Source: Parasponia andersonii (taxonomy: Eukaryota > Streptophyta > Magnoliopsida > Rosales > Cannabaceae). From it: a DNA stretch of 64,000 nucleotides. Shown here piece after piece: positions 46,480 to 56,997 of this stretch. The position numbers and the translations under genes were made by a program. Position 1 is the stretch's first letter, and the number at the start of each line of letters is the position of its first letter. The DNA is taken from the NCBI GenBank assembly GCA_002914805.1, contig JXTB01000045.1, positions 1,282,964 through 1,346,963 on the forward strand, in the 5' to 3' direction. The notes beneath the pieces are model-generated. The model was not told the DNA's origin and did not search any database. It was given only the letters and a program-made list of their open reading frames with translations.

Positions 46480-47880
46480 GAAATAGACGGAGAGGTCAAA
46501 ACTGGACCCATTGAAGATCTGGAGGATTTACCATTTGACATGTCCTCCAAGACTTTAAAGATTGGAACGAAGATTCAAGAACCTGTGCGAGCTTTATTAG
46601 TCACTTTTCTAAAATCTAACTTAGACGTCTTCGCATGGCAACATTCAGACATAGTAGGGATCGATTCGAATATCATATACCACCATCTTAATATAGACCC
46701 GACAAAGAAGCCTATCCGGCAGAAAAGAAGAGCTATGAATCCAGAGCGCTACGTCACGTTGAAAGAAGAGGTGAAGAAGCTACCCGAAATTGGATTTATA
46801 AGGGAATCTTTTTACCCTAACTAGCTTGCTAACCTAGTTTTGTTAAAGAAACCCAATGGGAAGTGGAGAATGTGCATCGATTTCACTGATCTCAACAAGG
46901 CATGCCCGAAGGAAAGCTTCCCCCTTCTGAGAATCGATCAGCTTGTAGATTCGACATCAGGACATGAACTCTTAAGTTTCATGGACACATATTCTGGATT
47001 CAATCAAATCCTCATGTATGAGCTAGATGAGGAGCATACCTCGTTCATCACTGATCGAGGATTATACTGCTACAAAAAGATGCACTTCGAACTCATCAAC
47101 GCAGGAGCGACCTACCAGCGTCTTCTCAATATAATGTTTGCAAAACAAATTGGCAAGACAATGGAGGTATATGTTGATGACATGTTGGTGAAGTCAGAAA
47201 AAGCTGAAGATCACATCAAGCATCTTGATGAGATGTTCAAAATTCTTCGGAAATATCAAATGAAGCTGAATCCCCAGAAGTGTGCATTCAGGGTAGGATC
47301 TGGAAAATTTCTGGGTTTCATGGTCAATCAGCGAGGCATTAAAGCTAACCCTCAGAAGATACAAGCACTGATTGATATGCAATGTCCTCATAAACCCAGG
47401 GATGTACAGAGCCTGGCAGGAAGAGTGGCTGCACTGAGTCGATTTGTATCCAGGTCAACTCATAAATGCCAACCGTTCTTTGAAATATTGAAAGGATCAA
47501 AGAGGTTCGAATGGATCAAAGAATGCGAGCATGCATTCCAAGAGTTAAGAACATACTTGGGTTCTCCTCCACTCTTGTCGAAGCCAAACCCAGGAGAAGA
47601 ATTATGCTTATATCTCACTGTTTCCAAATATGCGACGACTGCAGCATTAATTTGCAAGGAGGAAAATATACAGTGACCTATCTATTATGTAAGTAAAAGA
47701 TTTCTTGATGCCGAAACTAGATACCCAGAGATGGATAATTGGTACTAGCACTCGTCATCGCATCAAGGAAGCTTCGACTATACTTTCATGCTTGCTCTAT
47801 CAAAGTTTTCACGAATTTTCTGTTGAAACATGTTCTACAGAAACTTGAAGCTTCAAGATGGCTACTTAAGTGAGCCGTTG
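46480..47880 (+). pseudogene. E2 pol: reverse transcriptase and first RNase H
   Basis: Frames 46,540-46,824 and 46,840-47,676. RT: AMNPERYVTLKEEVKKLPEI, LKKPNGKWRMCIDFTDLNKA, LLSFMDTYSGFNQILMYELD, KTMEVYVDDMLVKSEKAEDH (YVDD at about 47,168-47,182), FLGFMVNQRGIKANPQKIQA. RNase H connection: FEWIKECEHAFQELRTYLGS, ELCLYLTVSKYATTAALI. One stop (TAG at 46,822) splits RT, and a TGA at 47,675 ends the frame. The C-terminal RNase H motifs, YYVSKRFLDAET, continue in another frame to about 47,880. Confidence 0.9.
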
Positions 47881-47929
47881 AATTGAGTCAATTTTACATC
47901 AATTTCAACCTCGCACTACCGTAAAGGGT

Positions 47930-48490
47930 CAGGCTCTCGCAGATTTTATTGCATAATTTACATATGATGTTGATCTTCCCACAGGAGTACTCAAAAAACC
48001 TGCTTTAGATACATCAAGGTTGTGCAAACTTTATGTTGATGGCAAACTAGAATGGAGCAGGTGCGGACCTAGTTTTAATCAGTCCTGAAGGGCATAACAT
48101 TCATTGTGCGCTTCGCTTCAAATTCCCAGCGTCGAATAATGAGGCTGAATATGAAGCACTGATAGCTGGGCTAAAGCTTGCATAGGAAATGAAGGTCGAG
48201 ATGATTGAAGTGTGCAGCGACTCCTAGCTAGTCGTTTGTCAGGTTAAGGGCGATTACCAAGCAAGAGGGGAGAGAATAATGGCCTATTTGCAAAAGGTAC
48301 AACGATTGTTCTCGACATTCACTGCTTATAACATTCAACTTCTTCCTCGCATTGAAAATACCCGGGCAGATGCACTTGCTAAGCTCGCTTCAACGTAAGA
48401 TGCAGAGTTGTTGAAGGTTATCCCTGTTGAATTTCTTGTATCGCCAAGCATCGAAGTTGAACCCCAAGTAACCATGCCAGTTGACGAAAG
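47930..48490 (+). pseudogene. E2 pol: second RNase H
   Basis: Fragments in several frames: KLYVDG at about 48,028-48,046, GAGADLVLISPEGHNI, RFKFPASNNEAEYEALIAGL, the C/YSDSxLV region at 48,214 and RADALAKLAST near 48,365-48,397, with a TAA replacing K after AST. The D-E-D-D order of the extra Tat RNase H is kept, but with several stops. Confidence 0.82.
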
Positions 48491-49733
48491 ACCATCGTGG
48501 ATGGATCCTATAATGCAATATTTACAAAATGGCGATATTCCCAAAAGCAAAGACGATGCAAAGCGACTCCGTATGAAGGCAGCTCGCTATATCATCCATG
48601 ATGAGAAGCTTTATTGAAGAAGTTTTAGCTCGCCATTATTATTATGTGTCAATTAGGAAAAAGCACGCTACATTATGAGGGAAATTCACGAAGGAATATG
48701 CGGAAATCATTCTGGGGGGCAGGCACTTGCAAACAAGATTCTTCGACAAGGGTAGTTTTGGCCGACTATGAAGAGGGATACAATGGAATTTGCTAGGAGG
48801 TGTGATAAATGTCAACGGTTTGCGACTATTCCTAGGATACCACATGTTCCTTTAACTACAGTGACTAGTCCATGGCCATTTGCTATTTGAGGAATTGATA
48901 GTATCGGGATGCTTCCATTAGCACATGGTGGATTGAAGTATACGGTGGTCGCAGTCGATTATTTCACAAAATGGATGGAAGCTGAAGCCTTGGCACCATT
49001 TCCACAAAGAAGATGATAGATTTTGTTTACAAATCTATAATCTGCCGTAATGGTATACCGCATACTATAATTTCTGATAATGGGAAACAATTCGACTGCG
49101 ATGAGTTCCGTAACTTCTGCAATAACTTGAGCATCAAGAAGAGTTTCTCTGCTGTTATTCATCCACAAGCCAATGGGCAGGTCGATGCTATAAACAAAAT
49201 ACTTAAATAGAATATAAAGACGAAACTAGAGGAGCATAAAGTAGCTTGGCCAGAAGTACTTCCAGAAGTTTTATGGGCTTATCGCACCACTCAACGAACC
49301 ACTATTGGAGAGAGTCCATTCTCTTTAGCTTACGGATATGAAGCAATGATCCCAATAGAAATTGGTGCGTGCTCTCTACGGTGATCTGTTTATGAGCAAG
49401 ATCAGAATGATGTATTAATAAGAATTGAGCTCGATTTTTTTATAAGAAAAGCGTGAACAATCTCAACTTCGAATCACATCATATCAATAGCGTACTGCTC
49501 GATATTATAACTCTAAAGTCAGAAGTAGAGATTTTGAAGTTGGTGATCTTGTCCTTCGAAGAGTTCTACCTAATAATAAAGAGCATGGTGCTGGTGTATT
49601 TGGACCTTCCTGGGAAGGACCTTATGTTATTGACGTCGTCATTCGACCTGGGACATACAAGCTAGCTCGCATCGGCGGACAAAAGATCAAACAAGGTTGG
49701 AATATAGAACAACTTCGTTGTTATTATCAATGA
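48491..49733 (+). pseudogene. E2 pol: integrase
   Basis: Zinc region: HYIMREIHEGICGNHSGGQA-type text with R for H at its start (48,661-48,740) and CDKCQ. Core: VAVDYFTKWMEAEAL (48,945-48,990), TIISDNGKQFDCDEF, HPQANGQVDAINKILK, where the third catalytic residue is D, not E (GAT at 49,183-49,185). C-terminus: GDLVLRRVLPNNKEHGAG, GPSWEGPYVIDVVIRPGTYK and EQLRCYYQ, then TGA at 49,731-49,733. Frames shift near 49,005 and 49,210-49,540. Confidence 0.88.
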
Positions 49734-50411
49734 ATCTTCATGTATTTTCAATGGCTTCTTGTATCTTCATTATTTCTTCATTCGATGTCATTCGTCAATA
49801 ATATTTCTTCGGCTATTACTTTAACTTCATTTGATTCATCTCTTATAGTTCTATGGCAGTTTTCGGACACCATAAAACTCGGAGGGGCAGTGGGATCAAA
49901 ATATTATCTCCTACTTGCTTCCAAAGGGACTATGCAAATGTTCATTTAGAGGAGTTAGAATTTTAGGATTTTCTCCTCGCTTCATGCCATAGCATGTCGT
50001 ATTATACAATTTCTCTCCTCAAACAACAAAGCAACTAAGCAAAACGTTCATTGTTCGATGTGATATATTGCTATATCCTATTTAACCATGGAACTTCTGC
50101 AAAATAGTATTGAGTTTGTATCACTCATACTTACTGTTTTCTTAAGTGACCTAACCTATCCTAACACTTAAAACTCGTTTTAAGTTAGTTGGATTCAAAT
50201 CGCAAAAAGTGTACCGATCAGTCACCTAGTGATTGACTACTTAGTTAAAATTACAATATTGTGTTTTGATTATTTTGTAGGAATATATATCTGACAAGAA
50301 AAAAGCATTCATTAAAAAGCTCGCACCCGTATACAAGCAAAGAGAGAAAAAGGGGGACCAAGCCTGTATTGTTTTGAGGTAAAAAAAAAGCTACGAATAC
50401 AAATGTGTTTT
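49734..50411. other. E2 tail-to-tail spacer
   Basis: Non-coding region between the converging gag-pol and antisense gene. It matches the E1 spacer 16,752-17,536 (for example CCTCGAGTTTTATAG-like text and TCACCTAGTG near 50,220) without the minisatellite. Confidence 0.65.
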
Positions 50412-52567
50412 TTATGCAGAAGTGCTCGCTCCGCCATCTCCAGTTTTGGTGGTTTCCACCTCCCTCTAACTCTGGACAAGCTCGACCACATCCTCGCCAA
50501 GGATAGAAAAGTCGAAGTCTGGATCCTCATAGAAGATGTTAAAAATAATGGTCGACGAGGTGATGTCACTGGCTTTATCTTCGAGCTCTTTGACTTCAGT
50601 AGACTTGAACTCTATAATAGCCTTTTGAACTACCTCTGTTGTCGCATCCTTCATGCGATCCAGATGCTCGGAGATAGTTTTCTCGAGCTCTTTGACTTTC
50701 TCCTCGAGATTCTCCTTCTCAAGCTTCTCCTTGGCCAGGCCTTCGAGTAGCTGCTACCTCTCCAAGTCGAAGGCTTTTTTCTCCTCCTCCCGAACTTTCT
50801 CTGAGTTCTCGAATGCTTGGGTTATCTCTTCGACTTTTTTGGCCTTTTCCAAATATTCGAGAACTGGGTTATGCATCAGGACAGCAGCTGCCGCGGTCTG
50901 AAAATATAACCATTAATACCAAGAAATAATACATTGAAGAGAGAATAAAAGGTGCTTACATTTGCCAGCATCCTCATCGCAGAACTGAAGGAAACCTTGG
51001 CAGATCGTCGCTTCATCCTCTCTCAGCCCTCCTCAGAAGTGAAGCGATCAATGAAGGCTACGCTCATACCAGCCTTCTTCAGTAATTGATTAAGGAGTGT
51101 GAAGATTTCCTCGTCTTTATCTACCAGGTTTGGTTTTGAAGAGGTGGCAGTCTTCTTGGATGGTTTGGGATGGCTCATTGTTTAAGGCTGTGGAGGAGGC
51201 GAGCTTACCGGGATATCCTCGAAGGCGACTTTTCATTTTTTGGAAGTGTCGACCTTCTCTTTCCCTTTCGATGACAATGGAGGAGTGCTTTCGGATGTCT
51301 TGGATTTTGCCATAGACCCGAGAATGGATGGTGGTGCTCGCAGGCTGCTACCAATAACCATCTCTGTACAGATATATCAGCAAGCGAGGTGACATAATAC
51401 AATGATGATTAAAATATGTATATATATATATATATATTATTACCTTCTTGCTGTTGAGGAGTTGGTGGTGATGCTGTTTCTGGAGAAGATGGTTCCGAAG
51501 TTGAAGGGATGGCAGGTGCTTTTCATTTCCTAGGTTTAGAAGACGAGGCACTCTTTTCCGTCTGCTTCCTCGGCTTCTTTTTCTTCGAGCTCGAAGGTCT
51601 GGATGAACAGACGGTGGTGTCAGGGAACGCAGCTCCCTTTGGAAGCAAACCGCAAGCGACCAAGTTCTTGGAAGTTCCAAGCCTCTTCCAATCAAATTCC
51701 TCAATTGGAAGGTCGTTGATTTTGTACACCCTTGCGAGCTGCTCCCTAGAAAGTCCGGGCCATTCCCTGTTGTCTGTGATGACATACGAGTGCGATCAGA
51801 ATAGATATGATAATACAGAAAAGGCGATAAATTGAAAAGCTACCTACCAGGATTCTGAAAGAAGCCGTTATCCGCATAGTCAAAGTGGAAAAATGGTTTT
51901 TTCCATTTTCTCATATTGTTGCGAACCTCGTAGATTGTTTTTTTCCCTGGTTTGACCATTTGCTCGCATAAAAGAAGCCAAAATCTGACGGGTTTGATTT
52001 CACTTGGTAAAACCAATCGAACTCTTCAAGAGTGGGGGTGTCTAAACCTAATTTGTGGTAAAGTATGTACAAACCTACCATATATCTATATGTATTTGGA
52101 GTCAGTTGGAAAGGGACGACCCTATAGTAGTCGATGATTGATTTTATGTATGGATGAAGTGGGAGGTGGATACCGCATTTGAGAACTGCTTCAGAAAATG
52201 AGGCAATTCTGCATGGTGGTGTGCGTGGTCGATTGAATTCCATGGGAAGGTGAAGAGGGATGGCGATCTTATAGTTGCACACGATTTTGCTGAGCTTATT
52301 CGTTGTGCAGCTTGTCCTTATATTGGTACATGACCAATTCTCCTCTACATATTGATAGCCCATTGTGAAGGCAAGGGAATCCCTGATATGCCGAGGCCAC
52401 TGGTCCTGAGGGAGGTCGCCTATGCGAGGACTATTTTGCCTGACCCCGGTTATCTAAACTTCGGGTTCTGGCTCAAGGTAATCTTCAAGGTTTATGGAGC
52501 TAACATTGGAGTTCTCAGATTCTCCTGAGAATGCATTCCCTTCCCTAAAATCCTCACTACTAGACAT
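50412..52567 (-). pseudogene. E2 antisense gene (four coding exons, Transposase_28-like and coiled coil)
   Basis: Minus-strand exons: 52,567-51,848, 51,773-51,444, 51,363-50,960 and 50,897-50,412. Introns are 74, 80 and 62 bp, all GT-AG. Exon 1 begins MSSSEDFREGNAFSGESE and carries MGYQYVEENWSCTNIRTS, EAVLKCGIHLPLHPYIKSI, VPFQLTPNTYRYMVGLYILY and EEFDWFYQVKSNPSDFGFFY. It then passes through NP-D-NREWPGLSREQLA into exon 2, which has the basic part PSSSKKKKPRKQTEK. Exon 4 is a coiled coil (KEKLEENL-type) ending GEDVVELVQS. Visible stops are EPEV-TAG in exon 1, SKPRK-TGA in exon 2 and EEG-TGA in exon 3. The first part resembles the plant putative gypsy-type transposon domain (PF04195), from memory. 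Confidence 0.85.
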
Positions 52568-52992
52568 CTGAAAAGAAATACAGATGGGTTTAGTCCTATG
52601 CGAGCATCAAGGATCTTCGCTATATGCAAGCAAATTTTGGGGGTTCACCCTAGGATTGTATTAACAAGCAAGCTCATCAGATTTTTCCTAATCAGTCTAT
52701 GGATTCATAAAAATTGCTCAAGCAGTTTGTTAAAAATAAATAAATAAATAGGGTTTCAGACCTTAAAAACTCTTCTACGAGTTTGTCTTTGTCCATTGTC
52801 TAAAAAAGAGTCTATTCTACGAACTGGCAAAAGGGATCTGAAAAATTCCCATTCCAGTCCATCCAAATGTGGGATGGGTTCTTATTTAGGTCATTTGGAC
52901 ACCACAGTTTGTTTCAATTTCTAGAAATAAAAACTAAAAATAAGTTTTTTCGAGACAAACGAAGAACAATAGGAGAGAAGAAATATACTAAC
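52568..52992 (-). promoter_or_regulatory. Probable 5'-UTR intron of the E2 antisense gene
   Basis: The minus strand reads TTCTTTTCAG directly before the ATG at 52,567, a strong acceptor, and GAAGAAAG followed by GTTAGTAT at 52,993/52,992, a strong donor. The acceptor with its pyrimidine tract is also present in E1 (14,638-14,647). The intron would be 425 bp; there are no RNA data. Confidence 0.55.
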
Positions 52993-53575
52993 CTTTCTTC
53001 GAAAACAGAGAGATTTAGATATGGTCTAAAGGATTGTGATAACTCTGTCGGAGAAGGTACTGGAACTGTGTGAGCTGAAAAATAGAACGATACTGGAGGG
53101 GTTGCTCTGTGAATACTTTGGGTTTTAGAAAGATGGAAGACAATAGGGTTTGTAATGAAGAAGCAGATTGATTTCTGATATTTATCTCTCAAGCATCGCT
53201 AAATCACAGCTGTAGATCAAGATATTTAATTTTCAGATCTAAAGGCCGAAGTTCACGCGGGATTTAATTTTTTCGAAATTAAAGCGGTATCATTTCAAAA
53301 TTTGAAACAATTCAATTTATGACGACAACTGGCATCATCGCTATCATTAAGTCTCCTCGAGTTTTGCTATTCTTCTTAAAAAAGGCAACACGTGTTTTCA
53401 TCTGTCAGAAAAAGGTGCGCGTGATCTTGAAAAAGGTGAGATTTGATATCTGGCGACTCTTCAACTCTTCAAGTATCTCAAGTCTAGGTCTTGACATCGC
53501 ATTTTTTAAGCTTGCACTTAAATTAGAAGGAAGCTTCATTTTGTCCTGAAGAACTAATGGAGCTGGGGGGACAAT
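52993..53575. other. Upstream region of the antisense gene and E2 purine tract
   Basis: It contains the presumed 5' exon and promoter of the antisense gene on the minus strand (GAGATAAATATC near 53,180 is a possible TATA-like box). At its right end GGAGCTGGGGGGACA (53,559-53,573) is the polypurine tract that primes plus-strand DNA synthesis, directly before the 3' LTR. Confidence 0.6.
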
Positions 53576-54251
53576 TATTATGCTGTCTAAAATCCTATGT
53601 TAAGTCGCATGAGTAAGATTAAGTGCGACCTCTTTCGAAAGAGTTACATGCGATCTCCATTGCATAAGTTAGTGTGACCTCTTCCGAAAAACTTACGTGC
53701 GACCTCCTCCGAACAAGTTCAAAGCAACCTCCTCCGAACAAGTTAAGTGCGACCAGAATGAAAAGGAGACTAGTTTACGCTTCGTCAAACGGGTAACCTA
53801 TAAAGAAAGGAAAACAAAAGTTTCTCTTTAAAGATTGACCAGTCATCTCATTTAAGTGATTATTCAGTTATATTGGTACTCAAATTGTATTACCCGTTTA
53901 TACAGTTACCCATTCTCACAATTGGGAAATATTGAGCTATCCTCATCTATATAAAGGGATTTCAATGTTTCAGTGAGGGGATCTTGGACTTTTTCTGATC
54001 TTGGGAGGCTGAGGAATTTTTGAGAGAACCTCTTTTAACTCTTGCTTCTTCTTTCTAGACAACACATTGTAATTTTGAGTTCTTTTAATTCTTGGAAAAT
54101 AGTGAAAAATAGTGGACGTAGGCTCATCTTTTTTGGGGCTGAACCACTATAAAATTCTTATCTCTTTATTTTCTTTGATTGATAACCCTTTTCACACAAG
54201 CCATATTTTGCAGAATTCTCAAATTTATTGTTGACAAAACCTCCATCAACA
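53576..54251 (+). repeat. E2 3' LTR
   Basis: 676 bp, TATTATGCTGTC to CCATCAACA; the first dinucleotide is TA in place of TG. Followed by TCAAC. Confidence 0.95.
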
Positions 54252-54256
54252 TCAAC

Positions 54257-54896
54257 TATGAAACATCCCCAGCCTTACAAGTTGTAATGGCTAAATGATA
54301 GTGGTGAACTAAAAGTAAATAAACAAGTGTTAGTTTCTTTTCGTATCATAAAATATAAAGATAAAGTTTTGTGCGATGTGGTTTCGATAAAAGTTGGACA
54401 CTTATTACTAGGTTGACCATGGCAATTTGATAAACGTGTTAAACATGATGGCTTCACCAACAAGTACTCATTTATACTTAATCAAAGGACAATCACTCTA
54501 GTTCCTTTGATACCAAAAGAAGTTCATGAAGATCAAATGAGATTGCAAAAAAAGAGTGAACAAAAGAGAAAGAGTGAAAAAGAAAGAGAGGCTGAAGAAA
54601 AAAAGAGAGAAAAATCAATTTTAGATTCGGCCATAGAGAGAAAACAAAACAATTTTTATGCAAAAGTCAAAGAAATTAAGAGAGCGATGTTTTCAAATCA
54701 GCCGATGATTATACTCTTGTACAAAGAGGCGGTTTTAAACACTAATAATCTCGATCCTACTTTGCCTAGTTCTGTTGTTTCTCTATTGCAGGAATTCGAG
54801 AACATCTTTTGTGACGAGCTACCACATGGTTTACCTCCAATTAGGGGAATAGAACATCAGATTGATTTTGTACCTAGCACTTCCGTTCCAAACTGA
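54257..54896 (+). pseudogene. G pol: protease end and pre-RT linker
   Basis: Downstream of E2 the G text resumes with TSPALQVVMAK-type sequence in broken frames, then LLLG..WQFDKRVKHDGF and a 129-residue open frame (54,507-54,896) holding a charged stretch KSEQKRKSEKEREAEEKKRE and the RT lead-in LPHGLPPIRGIEHQIDFVPS. It belongs to the same polyprotein as 41,769-43,136. Confidence 0.85.
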
Positions 54897-55560
54897 CCAG
54901 CCTACAGGATTACCCTGAGGAAACAAAGAAACTACAACGATAGGTTAGTGAATTGATGGAGAAAGAGAATCATGAGTCCATATGCAGTTCCAGTAATTTT
55001 GGTTCGTTCCTAAGAATGATAGATCATGGCGAATGTGTGTTGATTGTCGTGCAATCAATAATATAACGGTAAAGTATTGTCATCCTATCCCTCATTTAGA
55101 TGATATGCTAGATGAATTGCATGGGCCTTGTGCATTTTCTAAAATCAATTTGAAAAGTGGATATCATCAAATCCGAATGAAAGAGGGTGATGAATGGAAA
55201 ACCGCGTTCAAAACAAAAAATAGCCTATATGAGTTGTTATTTATACCTTTTGGATTAACTAATAATCCTGGTACTTTATAAGATTAATGAACCATGTTTT
55301 GTGTGCTTTTATTGGAAAATTCGTAGTTATTTATTTTGACGATATTTTGATTTATAACAAAAACTTGGATGATCATGAAGTGCATTTGAAATCTGCTTTA
55401 GATATGCTTAGGAAAGAAATGTTATTTGCTAATCTAAAGAAATATACATTTTGCACTAATAAACTTGTGTTTCTAGGATTTGTTGTGAGTACACAGGGTA
55501 TATAGGTTGATAAAGAGAAGGTACGTACAGTCCAAGAATGGCCTAGTCCTACGATAGTAG
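54897..55560 (+). pseudogene. G pol: reverse transcriptase
   Basis: RT in two frames: [60 protein letters not shown] (55,033-55,281) and KFVVIYFDDILIYNKNLDDH, FCTNKLVFLGFVVSTQGI (55,287-55,505). The catalytic YFDD is intact (about 55,332-55,343), but D in the usual SKIDLKSGY is N. A stop at 55,279 and another at 55,503 break the frame. Confidence 0.9.
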
Positions 55561-56150
55561 GAAATGTGAGGAATTTTCATAGACTTATTAGTTTCTGTCG
55601 ACGGTTTGTGAAAAACTTTGGCACATCTTACCAAAGTTATCAAAAAGAACATTGGTTTTAAGTGGGGAAAAGAACAAGAGAAGGCATTTCCACTGAACAA
55701 GCAAAAACTGACCAACGCCCCTTTATTATCTTTATCTAACTTTAATAAAACATTTGAAATTGAATGTGATACTTCAGGTCTTGGTATAGGTGCAGTTTTA
55801 ATGTAGGAGGGACGACCAATTGCTTACTTCAGTGAGAAACTAAGTGGGGCAGCCTTAAACTACCCTACTTATGACAAGGAGTTGTAAGCATTAGTTAGGG
55901 CTTTGGAGATATCGTAGTACTACCTATGGCCTAAAGAATTCGTTATCCAATATAAACAATATAAGGAAAACATCATTGCTGATGCACTTTCTCGCAGGTA
56001 TGTATTACTTTCCACTCTTGATGCTAAAATACTTAGTTTTGAGCATATTAAAGAATTATAAGTGCTACTTTCAATATTTCTGATTTAAGTCCTTTTGATG
56101 CAGGTGATAAACTTAATTTAAGGACAAATCCTTGTCAAAAATTAGGGGAA
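55561..56150 (+). pseudogene. G pol: RNase H, deleted, fused to the end of integrase
   Basis: RNase H: FKWGKEQEKAFPLNKQKL, FEIECDTSGLGIGAVLM, PIAYFSEKLSGAALNYPTYD and LWPKEFVI, which then jumps to KQYKENIIADALSRRYVLLS, omitting about 40 residues including the H-T-D-H-x-S-L motif. Then STLDAKILSFEHIKEL passes to DLSPFDAGDKLNLRTNP, the extreme C-terminus of the polyprotein, so the integrase is missing. The purine run ATTAGGGGAA precedes the 3' LTR. Confidence 0.87.
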
Positions 56151-56947
56151 TGATGAGGACAAGGTAAGCATGAGAGCATGGAATACAGATCCTACTCAAG
56201 TTCCCATTGGTCCAGTTACAAGAGCACATACAAAGAAATTCTAAAATGCATTAAGTGGGTTGATTCAAGGGATTTGAGCTCAATCATACATATAGAGGCC
56301 CGTTGAAGGAGATGAATGAATTTCTAAGCTCATAACAAGCTTGATTCAAGTTCAAAAAAGTCCATAGGCATATATGGAAGGGAAATCTGATTTATAAAGA
56401 CTTGAACGCTAAGTCATAGCTTATTTTCCTATTTTGGTAATTAGTTTCCCAAAATAATTTATTTTTTTATTTCCTTTTCTTTATTGACCTGTAATAGGTT
56501 GGAAATTAAGGGATTAAAATCAAATTGACTCCTTTTTAATTGAAGTCAAATTTAGCTTAGCTATTAGGGTTATTTTCCTTTTTTGGTTCGGGTAATTTAC
56601 CTTTAGGCGTTTTTGGAGTTTTTTAGGACTAAAAATTTCGTGGCCCTTGGCCTATATAATGTACAACTTTTATTCAATAAGGATAGATTACAAGTCATTA
56701 AAATTGTGAGCAATTTCTCTTTGGTTCTTTGAGAACTTATTCGAATTTATCAGATTTCTTTATAACATTCATCCCTTGACTTATCAATCGAGTTATCCAT
56801 CTTTGATTGTGGCATCTTTCTTTATACCAAGATTCATATCTCTCTATAGGTGTTGGGTCGAGGTTTTTCATCCGAATCTGATTGTAGAACGGCCCTAAGC
56901 TTCAAACTTGTTTCAGGTTTCATCACAAGTTGGCGGGGTTCGTATCA
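56151..56947 (+). repeat. G 3' LTR
   Basis: 797 bp, TGATGAGGACAAGG to TTCGTATCA. It pairs with 40,075-40,891. Confidence 0.9.
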
Positions 56948-56997
56948 AACTCTTTGCATAATTTTAGTTGTTGTCACCATTATCTCATGTTGGTGTT
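56948..56997 (-). pseudogene. C3 gag, 50-bp fragment between G and E3
   Basis: In minus sense it reads TNMR-, then IMVTTTKIMQR toward VCEHVL across the G insertion, the N-proximal continuation of the copia gag at 39,660-40,074. It is the only C3 sequence left between the two gypsy insertions. Confidence 0.7.

Larger units (their letters stand above)
43137..54251 (+). mobile_element. Tat-type Ty3-gypsy element E2 (complete structure)
   Basis: The element is 11,115 bp with two 676-bp LTRs and a perfect 5-bp duplication TCAAC (43,132-43,136 and 54,252-54,256). About 40 differences between the LTRs by hand count (near 6%). PBS at 43,813, gag-pol 43,874-49,733, antisense gene 52,567-50,412, purine-rich tract before the 3' LTR. 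It is inserted in the protease region of G. It is the best reference copy in this window for the family's structure, although its frames are broken. Confidence 0.95.
40075..56947 (+). mobile_element. Ty3-gypsy element G, interrupted by E2
   Basis: LTRs 40,075-40,891 (817 bp) and 56,151-56,947 (797 bp) both start TGATGAGGA and end GTATCA, with flanking GACTC (40,070-40,074) and AACTC (56,948-56,952), a 5-bp duplication with one change. The PBS TAGTATCAGAGAGCT (40,894 on) resembles the initiator-methionine tRNA site. gag and protease lie left of E2, and protease end to RNase H lie right of it. RNase H is internally deleted and almost all of integrase is missing. The RT type is that of plant chromoviruses, but no chromodomain is left to confirm it. 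Confidence 0.9.
35370..56997 (-). mobile_element. Ty1-copia element C3, split by G and E3
   Basis: A minus-strand copia element related to C1. Its 3' LTR and pol occupy about 35,370-39,660, its gag continues to 40,074, then resumes at 56,948-56,997 behind the gypsy insertion G, and is cut again by E3 at 56,998. The gag reading continues in sense across the G insertion (KIMQRV then CEHVL, the V-R-E-H-V-L pattern of copia gag), and the GACTC/AACTC pair flanks G. The 5' end of C3 is outside the window. Confidence 0.85.

Noticed and set aside
52914..53192. 92-residue minus ORF upstream of the E2 antisense gene
   Set aside because: No motif, and it lies over the presumed 5' exon and leader intron; no counterpart in E1.
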